Assembly: GCF_014205275.1 (NCBI RefSeq)
Contig: NZ_JACHND010000001.1
Coordinates: 7,006,001 to 7,070,000, forward strand
Origin: Sphaerisporangium siamense
GTDB taxonomy: Bacteria > Actinomycetota > Actinomycetes > Streptosporangiales > Streptosporangiaceae
Direction: 5' to 3'
DNA length: 64,000 nucleotides
A program made the position numbers and the translations under genes. Below the pieces are notes generated by a model. That model worked only from the letters and a program-made list of their open reading frames with translations, did not search any database and was not told where the DNA came from. Below, one piece after another: positions 39,501 to 46,745 of the stretch (positions within the stretch are counted from its first letter, which is position 1; the number at the start of each line of letters is the position of its first letter).

Positions 39501-40091
39501 AGCACCATCGCCCCGATCCTCGAGGCGGCGTCCCGCTATTTCGCCTGGCTCGGAGCGCAGGGCTACCTGGGGACCATGCACCCGTGGATCGCGATCGTCG
39601 CCGGCGACATCGATCGCCGGGTGCGCTGGCGGCGGTGGGGTCCCCGGCGAGGCTCCGGCAGGCTGCTGTGGATGTGCGAGCAGATGGCGACCGCCCCTCT
39701 CGCCAAGGAGTTCGTCCCGACCCTGTGGCGGTGCGCCACGGAGTCGGGCTTCACCAGTCCCGACTGGGCCCAGACCACTCCGCCGCGTGACTGTCAGCTT
39801 GACCACGATCAGTACATCGGCCTGCTCCGGGAACGGACCACCGGATGCGAGCTGGCCGAGGGCCTCGACCACGTGAGCGTCACCGATATCAGCGCCGGCC
39901 ACCTGATCACCTGGAACGGCCGGGCCACCGCGACCACCGCCGTGATCGGCAAGGCGACGGCCGCGTACCCGCCCCGTCCCCTCGACGACCCCGACGATGC
40001 CGACACCGGCGGGGCGATCTTCACCAAACGCGGGGACCACATGGCCACGGGATGGCTGGGCCGCCACTACTCGGCGGCATCCCCGTACTGA
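36525..40091 (+). CDS. Ski2-like DEVH helicase with tandem four-cysteine N-terminal modules
   Basis: A 1,188-residue putative nucleic-acid helicase. Two tandem N-terminal modules (about 107-residue period) each have WGVRP..A..RFA.PGW followed 26 residues later by a CxxC, and 25 residues after that by CxxCPATFTL (Cys48/51/76/79 and Cys155/158/183/186), probably two zinc ribbons. After ~240 residues of unknown fold comes the SF2 core: APTGAGKT (~448), VVDEVHLL (~550), GLSATV, VLVATTTVAAGVNLPAR and MFGRAGRVG (~759), the Hel308/Ski2 type. The C-terminal ~400 residues include helical repeats and a Cys/His-containing tail. GTG 36525 follows GAGGT. It has no counterpart in the conserved backbone and could serve phage defence or RNA/DNA repair. 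Confidence 0.85.
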   Translation: MNGDSSHESDGLSVPELAESLWGVRPEPAIERFAQPGWTHREQVTAQCPQCHAFLHTMWKADERDGRNSPYVAVVCRRCPATFTLDDLRLREYADLLQQPGPGGRPAPSAADRGAPGDTTVAGVAQWMWGVRPSLAVARFALPGWRYLRQTDLCCPTCDGALHGMTRAYQVEGARRAEFAVVCPACPATFTLQHLRISRRPVLGDLPADAPFEDPGAALVAGPAPGPAAAGHDDAAPAPPPGSQVAAIRAGRVLGLLPHLSPHQGSGARDAKPPQEITDQPPAEHRLLHWCKITNPRWTLPPLPPGTDVRVILPDGPEFGRLRTTLAAAGVPHRSVAYWAENEIVSTVGADGQAAPLSVITALTRPGADKLFWRSPVSGQPACNAHGAFEKIWDTHEETVTDHRSELVPAADLVPQAWLDYLPFDRLNPAQVQAAPAVLNSKRHLVITAPTGAGKTVIGMLAVLRAILGEGRKAAWLVPQRSLTDELDRELEGWRGKGLRVERLSGEYTTDIERIRAADLWVATTEKFEAICRTNSLQAALGEVGCLVVDEVHLLGSPGRGPLLEALLARVRGVNSPVRIVGLSATVSNAAEIAEWLNGRLISTAWRPSRLTWQLPAIPVTLDQAADNSVRNRLAVVLARRVTDDGGSVLVFCGSKRNVRVTALALAAERGVDIRGVDDEDIDRVNELCTAASIGLHYKDWEFKHEAEARFRSRDFDVLVATTTVAAGVNLPARAVIVRDTMVGRDPLDVATLLQMFGRAGRVGAGEHEGWAYLITSEVKRADWQGALVDGYHVHSQIHATLTDHVLAEVVQGRITSVEQAEQWWKHTLCHHQGDDDTEPVIEAVDFLIDHGYLTQVPGNGGDTRVAVTDLGLLTARLMVNTDVAADLRAVLGEIPVPSDPDIAEDVLIHVVAALVPELAFAPVADFLRPVVAKIIRGGGRREANDSSSAISGLGAARTYGPGDLARAALLLAAHSPRLFTRSFRFVAGLPSSTIAPILEAASRYFAWLGAQGYLGTMHPWIAIVAGDIDRRVRWRRWGPRRGSGRLLWMCEQMATAPLAKEFVPTLWRCATESGFTSPDWAQTTPPRDCQLDHDQYIGLLRERTTGCELAEGLDHVSVTDISAGHLITWNGRATATTAVIGKATAAYPPRPLDDPDDADTGGAIFTKRGDHMATGWLGRHYSAASPY

Positions 40092-40230
40092 GGCGCCCCC
40101 TATTCCTGGACCTCCCCGAACAACGCCGGCCCGCCAGGCACGCCACCGCCCGGCTCCGATGAGGGCGGGGGCGCCGCTCGGCGCTAGAGTCGGGCCAGGC
40201 CGTACTCGGTACTCGAAGGAGAGAGCGCGT

Positions 40231-40518
40231 ATGATCACCGCGATCGTGCACATCAAGGCGGAGGTCGACCGGATTCCCGAGGTCGCCGAGACGATCGCCG
40301 AGCTCGACGGCGTCAGCGAGGTCTATTCGATCACCGGCGACTACGACCTCGTCGCCATGGTCCGCGTCCCCCACTACGACGACGTCGCCGAGGTCATCCC
40401 CGGCCGCATCAACAAGGTCCAGGGCGTCCTCGCCACCGAAACCCACCTGGCCTTCCGCACCTACTCCAAGCACGACCTGGACGCGGCTTTCTCCATCGGC
40501 TTCGCCGAGTCCGACTGA
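40231..40518 (+). CDS. Lrp/AsnC-type RAM domain protein (no DNA-binding domain)
   Basis: A 95-residue protein consisting only of the ligand-binding RAM domain of Lrp/AsnC regulators (AIVHIKAEVDRIPEVAETIAELDGVSEVYSITGDYDLVAMVRV). The helix-turn-helix half is absent. Such stand-alone RAM proteins form decamers or dimers that bind amino acids. ATG 40231 follows AAGGAGA. Widely conserved among actinobacteria near the trpD/DEDDh genes as I recall, so it belongs to the backbone, not the island. Role unproven; sensing of an amino acid near trpD is a reasonable guess. Confidence 0.9.
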   Translation: MITAIVHIKAEVDRIPEVAETIAELDGVSEVYSITGDYDLVAMVRVPHYDDVAEVIPGRINKVQGVLATETHLAFRTYSKHDLDAAFSIGFAESD

Positions 40519-40766
40519 CGACGCCGTCGAGAACATCGCCTCCGGCCGGGTCTGACTCTCCAGACGCCGGCGATTTCCCATGTCTGCTCATCGCATTCGG
40601 AGGTGTGGTCCGAATCTGAAGCCTCCGGCTTCGAGCAGCGAATTCCGCCGGACGGTGCGCGGAGGAACTCCTGTTCTGGGAGACTTCGACCGCCCCGCAC
40701 CCCCCGGCTCCATCGTCAGCTGCGAAGAGCCGTTCCGCTTCCCTGCCCACGCTTCAGGAGCCGACG

Positions 40767-42023
40767 ATGGACGACGAGATTCAGCTGATCAGTGACGGCG
40801 ACGGGCTGGCGGTCATCGGGAATCCGGCGGCGGTCGAACGCTTCCTGGTCTCTGAGGGACTGCCGTCGCAGGACCTCGGACTGCAACGGCTCGGATCCGC
40901 TCTCCGCACCGGGGCTCAAGCGTTACAAGCAGGTTCCGAGATCGCCGCCGGCTCGGGTCGCTGGGTCAAGCTGACCAAGGATTCCGCGCAGCTCGTCGGG
41001 AAGTACGGGCTGAGGAGAAGCGCGAAGTCGGGTCTCAGTACCGGTGTGCTGAAAGGCGACCACGGCCAGATCAAGGGATTCGTCGAATTCACGAAGGGGC
41101 CCGGGTCGTTTCTGACCAATCCGGCGATTCTGGCCGGCGCCGCGGGGATCATGGCCCAGATCGCGATGCAACAGACCATGAAGGAGATCACCGACTATCT
41201 CGCCACGATCGACGAGAAGGTCGACGACGTGCTCCGCGCCCAGGAAGACGCCGTGGTGGCGGACATGATCGGAGTGGACCTCGTGATCGGTGAGGCCATG
41301 ACCATCCGCGAGCAGGTCGGCCGGGTCTCCGAGGTCACGTGGTCGAAGATGCAGGGCGCTTCCGTGACGGTCGCACGAACCCAGGCGTACGCATTGCGTC
41401 AACTCGACGCGCTCGCGGACAAGGTGCAGCAGAAGACCAATATCGGTGATCTCGCCAAGACGTCCGAGGAAGCCGAGCTCAAGGTCCAGCAGTGGCTCGC
41501 CGTGCTGGCTCGCTGCTTCCAACTCCAGGACGCGATCGCCGTGCTCGAACTCGACCGGGTGCTGGACACGTCTCCGGAGGAGCTGGACCAGCATCGCCTC
41601 GGCCTTCGCGCCGCACGGCAGAACCGGCTGGAACTCATATTACGGTGCACCGAGCGCCTGATGGCCCGCATGGACGCGGCCGCCGTCACGGCCAACACGA
41701 AGGTGCTGCTGTACCCGGCCAAGTCCCGGGCCGTCGTGCATTCGAGCGACCATGTCGCGGTCTCCGTCGTCGACTTCCACGGGCGGCTCGGGATCGAGCG
41801 CGGCCGACAGTCGTTGGAGGCCAGACGATGGGCGGACGCGGCCGCGGAGGTGCGGGACAAGGTGCTCGAAGCAGGAGCAGAGAGCATCGATACCGCCCGG
41901 CACCTCGGTAACGAGACCCTTGACCGGGCCAGATCGGTGACGGGAAGGCTCTCCAGCGGGATCGCCGAGCGAGCGCTCCGTCTGCGCGGGAACGAGGTGG
42001 AACGCGACAGAAGGACGGAGTGA
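40767..42023 (+). CDS. Unknown helical protein with one hydrophobic segment and a TTA codon
   Basis: A 418-residue protein of no family I recognise. It opens with DDEIQLISDGDGLAVIGNPAAVERFL, has a glycine/alanine-rich hydrophobic stretch at residues 115-135 (FLTNPAILAGAAGIMAQIAM), then long amphipathic helices (QQTMKEITDYLATIDEKVDDVLRAQEDAVV... and onward), and a basic, repetitive C-terminus. A single hydrophobic hairpin amid long helices is also a feature of alpha-helical pore formers, but this is only an analogy. ATG 40767 follows AGGAG. GC content is lower than that of the neighbours and there is a TTA codon at 41640-41642 (Leu292), so translation might need the bldA-type tRNA. A typical actinobacterial accessory gene. 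Confidence 0.75.
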   Translation: MDDEIQLISDGDGLAVIGNPAAVERFLVSEGLPSQDLGLQRLGSALRTGAQALQAGSEIAAGSGRWVKLTKDSAQLVGKYGLRRSAKSGLSTGVLKGDHGQIKGFVEFTKGPGSFLTNPAILAGAAGIMAQIAMQQTMKEITDYLATIDEKVDDVLRAQEDAVVADMIGVDLVIGEAMTIREQVGRVSEVTWSKMQGASVTVARTQAYALRQLDALADKVQQKTNIGDLAKTSEEAELKVQQWLAVLARCFQLQDAIAVLELDRVLDTSPEELDQHRLGLRAARQNRLELILRCTERLMARMDAAAVTANTKVLLYPAKSRAVVHSSDHVAVSVVDFHGRLGIERGRQSLEARRWADAAAEVRDKVLEAGAESIDTARHLGNETLDRARSVTGRLSSGIAERALRLRGNEVERDRRTE

Positions 42024-42235
42024 GCACCGACCATCAGCACTGGTCGTACTCACCGAGCCCGGCGTCTTCCTCGGCGAACCCTCCTTGCGGCGCGGCCCGG
42101 TCCCGCTCGAACTGCTGACGTCTCGAACAGGCCGTCCAGGGGCAGCTCGTCAATGCCGCTCACCCGCCCGACAGAGGACGATCCCGTGACGGCAGCGGCT
42201 AGGCGATGGCCGGGTTTTGGGCGGCCGTCTCACCC
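42024..42235. other. Spacer with a possible gene remnant and a hairpin
   Basis: A plus-strand frame from about 42042 reads LVVLTEPGVFLGEPSLRRGP and continues to a stop near 42190 without a start codon. It looks like decayed coding sequence rather than random spacer, but I do not recognise the family. Near 42207-42226, GGCCG and CGGCC could form a hairpin with loop GGTTTTGGG between the two convergent genes. Confidence 0.35.
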
Positions 42236-42823
42236 TCAAGCCTTTGGTTCACGATCAGATGCGGCGCCCTGATCGCGGGTATCGCCCTGTCCACGCCTTC
42301 GCGTACCACTCGATCTTTTCTTGGGTGACACGGTCAACTGCTGCTCGGAAGCCGCCGCCATGTAAGCCTTGTAGAGCGCCGCACGGACTTCTGGCTTGAC
42401 CGGGCCTTCCGGTAGTTTGCTGATATGGTGCCACAGGATTTGCGAAAGGCTTTCGAAGGATTGGAACGGTAGCGCCTCGAAGTCCTTGACCATCTCAGCG
42501 ACCGGGTCGAGAGCTTGCTCTTCCACTTCCAGACTGCGGGCTTCCTGGAACTGCTCGGACAGGGTTCTCGCCAGCTTGTTCGGGTCCGCCGGTCCCTCGA
42601 TGTGAATCTCTACGTTCGACCCGTCCTTCTTGGTGATCTTCAAGATCACTTTGGACTTACGATGGCGCAACCATGCGATGAGGACGCCTGCCACTGCGGC
42701 CGGTCCTCCGACCGCCGTGACGCCGTGGACGATCTCCGCCAGAGACATGCTCTCGAAGACCGGCCCGTCGGCCGAGTCGCCCTGCACCGCCGGAAGGGAT
42801 GGGTGGCTCGGGTCTTGTTGCAC
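42236..42823 (-). CDS. Small TM protein resembling effector-associated constant component EACC1
   Basis: A 195-residue protein: short variable N-terminus, one transmembrane helix (~residues 33-51, VHGVTAVGGPAAVAGVLIAW) followed at once by LRHRKSKVILKITKKDGSNVEIHIEG and a helix (KLARTLSEQFQEARSL), then a helical region and a basic tail (KKRSSGTRRRGQG). The TM helix plus a strand-rich core with D-G-x-x-V-E-I recalls EACC1, a constant component of NTP-dependent actinobacterial conflict systems described by Aravind's group; this is from memory and tentative. GC content is low. GTG 42823 is a best guess; ATG 42748 (MSLAEIV) is the alternative. Confidence 0.6.
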   Translation of the reverse strand: MQQDPSHPSLPAVQGDSADGPVFESMSLAEIVHGVTAVGGPAAVAGVLIAWLRHRKSKVILKITKKDGSNVEIHIEGPADPNKLARTLSEQFQEARSLEVEEQALDPVAEMVKDFEALPFQSFESLSQILWHHISKLPEGPVKPEVRAALYKAYMAAASEQQLTVSPKKRSSGTRRRGQGDTRDQGAASDREPKA

Positions 42824-43409
42824 GGCTGACCACGGTCCTCTCGGTCGGTGCCCCAATGCTGGTCCGCGACACTTCTTGATCGTCAGTTGTCACGACCGGC
42901 CAGTTGCCTGGTACTACTCGTGCCCGCTCCGTCGACGCGCAGGAGCAGTCACGGACATTATCGGCCGTAACGCCGGTCAGAGCGCGCCTGTCTTCAGACC
43001 GGAGAGGACGTACGCCAATCCAGTTCTTACGCCGCCCGGCGGGCACGGCGCTGTGCCCGCGTTCGCCCGGCCCTCGATACCGGCCTGGCTATGGGGAGGG
43101 GTCGTGCGCCTAATCGTCAGCCGGCATAGGCGACGTGAATCCGATCACGGATCGTCGGCATGTCCGGGACTATAGCCGCTCGTCACAAACCAGGGAGCAA
43201 TACACCAGCGACGTGACTTTCCCGGATAAACGTCTGCGCTTCCGGCCGGAAGGAGGACTTCGCGGCTCTGGACCGACGTGGGCCGTAGGCCCCTGAGGAA
43301 ACGCGGCCAGAGGCCTGGAAAGAACAGCCCGAGCCGGAGGCGAGGACCTTTCGCGGCGGGTCACACCGTTAAGTGGCCCAGATCGGCGGGCCCGCGGATG
43401 GTGTTCGCG
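42824..43409. other. Gene-poor spacer between island and trpD
   Basis: About 590 bases without a supportable gene. Two perfect palindromes are seen: ATCCG-ATCA-CGGAT (43139-43152) and the 14-mer CTTCCGGCCGGAAG (43239-43252). A 64-codon minus-strand frame (43170-43364) has no ribosome site or family features. No tRNA, no IS ends. It may be decayed sequence at the right border of the accessory genes. Confidence 0.5.
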
Positions 43410-44495
43410 CTAGGCGCCGTGGGAGCGGCTGACCTCGATCCAGCGGGTGAGGGTTTCGGAGGCGCGGCCGGAGTCGACGGCTTCGGCGGCGCGGGCGTAG
43501 GCGGCGGACATGGCGGTGACGAGGGCGTCGCCGGCGCCGTTCTCGTCCAGAGCGGGAGTGCCGGCGGGGAGGGTGAGTGCGTCGACGCTCACCAGGGCGG
43601 CTGCCGCGTTCAGGAGGACGGCGTCGCGGACCGGGCCTTTCTTGCCGTCGACCAGGTCGAGGACGGCCTTGGCGTTGAACTCGCGGTCGCCGCCGCGCAG
43701 CGCGCCGGGGTCGGAGCGGGGGACGCCGATGTCCAGGGGGTCGAAGATCGTCTGGACCGCCGCGCCGTCACGGACCACCCAGACCGTGGAGGTGCTGGCG
43801 GTGGACAGCTCGTCCAGGCCGTCGTCGCCGCGGAACACCAGGGCGGACACGCCACGCTCGGCGAAGACCCCGGCGATGACCGGCAGCATGCGGGCGTCGT
43901 AGACGCCGATGGCCTGGGCCTTGGGGCGGGCGGGGTTGGTGAGCGGGCCGAGGAAGTTGAAGAAGGTGGGCACACCCAGCTCGGACCTGGCGGGGCCGGC
44001 GTAGCGCAGCGCGGGGTGGTAGACCGGCGCGAAGCAGAACGTGATGCCCGCCTCCGCGGCCACGCGCGCGGTGGCCTCCGGCTTCATCTCCAGGACGATG
44101 CCGAGCTGTTCGAGCACGTCGGCGGCGCCGCAGGAGGAGGACGCCGAGCGGTTGCCGTGCTTGACGACCTTGGCGCCCGCCGCGGCCGCGACGATGGCGG
44201 CCATGGTGGAGACGTTGACGGTGTGGGCGCGGTCGCCGCCGGTGCCGACGACGTCGACGGTGGGGCCGTCGACCGTGAGGGGGGTCGCGAACGCGAGCAT
44301 GGTGCGCGCGAGCCCGGTGACCTCGGCGACGGTCTCGCCCTTGGCGCGCAGCGCCGTGGCGAACGCCGCGATCTGCACGGACGTCGCGGACCCGGACATG
44401 ATCTCGCTCATCGCCCAGGCGGTCTCGTCGGCGGTGAGGTTCTCGCGGGACAGGAGGGCGGTGAGCAGCGCGGGCCACGTGGTGCGCGCGTCCAT
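43410..44495 (-). CDS. trpD: Anthranilate phosphoribosyltransferase
   Basis: Second step of tryptophan synthesis: anthranilate plus PRPP gives phosphoribosyl-anthranilate. The 361-residue protein has the PRPP-binding [44 protein letters not shown] (anthranilate tunnel) and [12 protein letters not shown], all classic TrpD motifs. ATG 44495 is chosen; the frame upstream to 44615 is a proline/arginine-rich read-through of the repeat region. It stands alone, away from other trp genes, next to the cta/qcr locus, as in M. tuberculosis (Rv2192c). Confidence 0.95.
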   Translation of the reverse strand: MDARTTWPALLTALLSRENLTADETAWAMSEIMSGSATSVQIAAFATALRAKGETVAEVTGLARTMLAFATPLTVDGPTVDVVGTGGDRAHTVNVSTMAAIVAAAAGAKVVKHGNRSASSSCGAADVLEQLGIVLEMKPEATARVAAEAGITFCFAPVYHPALRYAGPARSELGVPTFFNFLGPLTNPARPKAQAIGVYDARMLPVIAGVFAERGVSALVFRGDDGLDELSTASTSTVWVVRDGAAVQTIFDPLDIGVPRSDPGALRGGDREFNAKAVLDLVDGKKGPVRDAVLLNAAAALVSVDALTLPAGTPALDENGAGDALVTAMSAAYARAAEAVDSGRASETLTRWIEVSRSHGA

Positions 44496-44559
44496 GGGGG
44501 CTCCGGTCGGTGAGAAGGTCGATGGCGGCAGGTACGGGCGGTCGGCGGGCGAGCCGCTT

Positions 44560-44700
44560 GACGGTCGGCGATCCGGTGGGACGCTCGGCCGTCGCGGAGA
44601 CGGTCTGACGATCAACGGTCGGCCGTCCGAGAGACGGTCGGCCGTCAGTGGGACGGTTTGGCGGTCGGCCGCCGGTGGGACGGGCGGCGATGGTCAGTGG
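44560..44700. repeat. Degenerate ~19-20-bp tandem repeats upstream of trpD
   Basis: About seven imperfect units like GACGGTCGGCCGTCAGTGG fill the space between the trpD start and the end of the receiver-like gene. Unit lengths vary between 16 and 20 bases. Transcripts could form alternative GGTCGGCCG-type hairpins in the trpD leader. Confidence 0.65.
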
Positions 44701-45089
44701 GAGATGCGGGTCTCCGAGCGGCGGCGCATGAGGCCGGCCACGGCCTCGGCGAGCGCGATGGGGTCGATCGGCTGGGCGACGACGGCGTCGGCGCGGGACC
44801 ACTCGGCGAGCCATCGGTCGTCCCGGCGGCCGATGACCACGCAGATGGGCGGGCAGTCGTAGACCTCGTCCTTCGCCTGGCGGCAGACGCCCATGCCGCC
44901 CGCGGGGACGGCCTCGCCGTCGAGGACGGCGACGTCGATGTCGCCGGAGTCGAGATGCTTGACGACGGCGGGCTGCGTGGCGCACTCGACGATCTCGACC
45001 TGGGGCACGTCGGCCGCGGGACGCCTTCCGATCGCCAGCCGGACCTTCTCCCGGGTGCCGGCGTCGTCGCTGTAGACGAGAACCCTCAT
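44694..45089 (-). CDS. Degenerate single-domain response regulator
   Basis: A 131-residue receiver-like protein (MRVLVYSDDAGTREKVRLAI). The acidic pocket (Ser-Asp-Asp) and a candidate phospho-acceptor (AVLDGEAVPAGG) remain, but the conserved C-terminal Lys-Pro is replaced by Gln-Pro (VVAQPIDP), and the T/S switch residue is unclear (VVIGRR). There is no output domain. ATG 45089 or GTG 45095. It is divergent from ctaE with 181 bases between, and its stop lies in the trpD leader repeats. A pseudo-receiver that works through protein interaction is likely; partner unknown. Confidence 0.78.
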   Translation of the reverse strand: MRVLVYSDDAGTREKVRLAIGRRPAADVPQVEIVECATQPAVVKHLDSGDIDVAVLDGEAVPAGGMGVCRQAKDEVYDCPPICVVIGRRDDRWLAEWSRADAVVAQPIDPIALAEAVAGLMRRRSETRISH

Positions 45090-45113
45090 GCTCACGGTCG
45101 CGCTCACTATCGA

Positions 45114-45119
45114 TTGACG
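45114..45119 (+). promoter_or_regulatory. Possible -35 box of the ctaE-qcrCAB operon
   Basis: TTGACG, 157 bases before the ctaE ATG. A candidate -10 (ATGGTA, 45137-45142) lies 17 bases further but is weak. Confidence 0.3.
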
Positions 45120-45270
45120 AGGTATGGTCACCAAGGATGGTACCGGTCCCCGCCGACCGAAGCCCAGACGAGCCATACTTGGCGTAGAACCCGGCGTATG
45201 TCCGGTTTATCCGCGTGATGTGCTCCTTAGCGGGGGGTCGTGCGGCGACCCGACCTGTGGAGCCGCAATA

Positions 45271-45897
45271 ATGCTGCGCGTGGCGACAGCATCCGCAATC
45301 ACGACGACGACAGCCCCATCGTCCCGCCGGCCGAACCTGGTCAGCGTCGGCACGATCGTCTGGCTGTCCTCTGAGCTCATGTTCTTCGCGGCGCTGTTCG
45401 CGATGTACTTCACGATCCGGTCGGTCAGCCTGGGCATGGACAGGCCCTGGCCCACCCTTCCCGAGGGCGTCCACCTCGACGTCCCCTACGCGCTCGTCAA
45501 CACGATCGTTCTGGTCCTGTCCAGTGTGACGTGCCAGCTCGGCGTGTGGGCCGCCGAAAAGGGGCAGGTCGGCAAGCTCCGGTTCTGGTACATCGTCAGC
45601 TTCCTCATGGGCGCGTGGTTCGTCGGAGGCCAGCTGTACGAGTACCGCAACCTCGTGGAAGAGGGCCTGACCCTGTCCTCGAACGCCTATGGCTCGATCT
45701 TCTACCTGGCCACAGGCTTCCACGGCCTGCACGTGACCGGTGGCCTGATCGCGTTCCTGTTCATGCTGGGACGCACGTACGCCGCGAAGCGCTTCACACA
45801 TGAGCAGGCCACCAGCGCGATCGTCGTGTCCTACTACTGGCACTTCGTCGACGTCGTCTGGATCGGCCTCTTCGCGACCATCTACATCATCAAATGA
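45271..45897 (+). CDS. ctaE: Cytochrome c oxidase subunit III
   Basis: Subunit III of the aa3-type oxidase, a 208-residue membrane protein with five hydrophobic segments (short actinobacterial form). [41 protein letters not shown] and [19 protein letters not shown] are signature stretches. The ATG at 45271 follows GGAG with eight bases; the open frame to 45124 is read-through. It leads the operon ctaE-qcrC-qcrA-qcrB, where oxidase and bc1 genes are mixed because the two complexes form one supercomplex. Confidence 0.95.
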   Translation: MLRVATASAITTTTAPSSRRPNLVSVGTIVWLSSELMFFAALFAMYFTIRSVSLGMDRPWPTLPEGVHLDVPYALVNTIVLVLSSVTCQLGVWAAEKGQVGKLRFWYIVSFLMGAWFVGGQLYEYRNLVEEGLTLSSNAYGSIFYLATGFHGLHVTGGLIAFLFMLGRTYAAKRFTHEQATSAIVVSYYWHFVDVVWIGLFATIYIIK

Positions 45898-45914
45898 TCG
45901 GAACGAGGATATCG

Positions 45915-46745
45915 GTGAACTCGATCACCGCTCGGAGACGGCATCCACTCGCGCGCTATGTCGTCCTCCTTCTGGCCCTGAGCGTCCTCGGAGGGGTGTA
46001 CGCCCTGCTGGTGCCCGGAGGTGACCGGGCCGACGCGGCGATCGCCTCCGGCAAGGCGGACGACGTGGCCGCGGGCAAGGACCTGTTCGCGGCGCACTGC
46101 GCGAGCTGCCACGGCCTGAACGCCGAGGGGTCCTACTCGCCCGGCGGTGCATCGGGCCCGAGCCTCATCGGCGTCGGCGCCGCCGCCGTCGACTTCCAGG
46201 TCTCCAGCGGCCGCATGCCGTTCAGCAACCCCGGGCCGCAGGCTCCGCGCAAGCGTCCCCCGGAGTGGGTCAACCCGGACACCGTCCGCCAGCTCGCGGC
46301 GTACGTCCAGTCGCTGGGCGGCGGCCCGACCAAGCCGTCGCTGGAGGCCGTCGACCCCGCCAAGGGCGACCCGGCCAAGGGTGGCGAGCTCTTCCGCGCC
46401 AACTGCATCCAGTGCCACAACTTCGTGGGCGCCGGCGGCGCGCTGACCTACGGCAAGTACGCCCCCTCGCTGGAGCCGGCCACGCCGACGCAGATCTACG
46501 AGGCGATGGCCACGGGCCCGCAGGCGATGCCGGTCTTCAACGACAGCACCATCACCCCCGAGCAGAAGCGCGACATGATCGCCTACATCGTGGGCGTCCG
46601 CAACGAGCCCAACCCGGGCGGCAACGGCCTCGGCCGCATCGGCCCGGTCACCGAGGGTCTCGTCGCGTGGATCGGCGGCATCAGCCTGCTGATCCTCGCC
46701 GCCATCTGGATCACCGCGAAGAAGCGGCAGGTCAACCATGACTGA
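45915..46745 (+). CDS. qcrC: Cytochrome bc1 diheme cytochrome c subunit
   Basis: Membrane-anchored cytochrome cc that carries electrons from the Rieske centre directly to the aa3 oxidase, replacing soluble cytochrome c. Of 276 residues, an N-terminal helix (YVVLLLALSVLGGVYALLV) precedes two heme c domains, CASCH (Cys62, Cys65, His66) and CIQCH (Cys164, Cys167, His168), and a C-terminal TM anchor (LVAWIGGISLLILAAIWI). GTG 45915 is preferred because GAGGA ends five bases upstream; an ATG at 45894 overlapping the ctaE stop lacks a ribosome site. Confidence 0.95.
   Translation: MNSITARRRHPLARYVVLLLALSVLGGVYALLVPGGDRADAAIASGKADDVAAGKDLFAAHCASCHGLNAEGSYSPGGASGPSLIGVGAAAVDFQVSSGRMPFSNPGPQAPRKRPPEWVNPDTVRQLAAYVQSLGGGPTKPSLEAVDPAKGDPAKGGELFRANCIQCHNFVGAGGALTYGKYAPSLEPATPTQIYEAMATGPQAMPVFNDSTITPEQKRDMIAYIVGVRNEPNPGGNGLGRIGPVTEGLVAWIGGISLLILAAIWITAKKRQVNHD

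Noticed and set aside
36525-40091. Hachiman defence system
   Set aside because: The helicase class fits HamB, but no adjacent HamA (DUF1837) gene exists, so I do not name it as such.
43170-43364. 64-codon frame in the trpD-island spacer
   Set aside because: No ribosome site, Arg/Pro/Ser-rich composition and no recognisable feature.
42824-43409. tRNA or insertion-sequence remnant in the gene-poor spacer
   Set aside because: No cloverleaf, no T-loop consensus, no transposase frame and no terminal inverted repeats were found.
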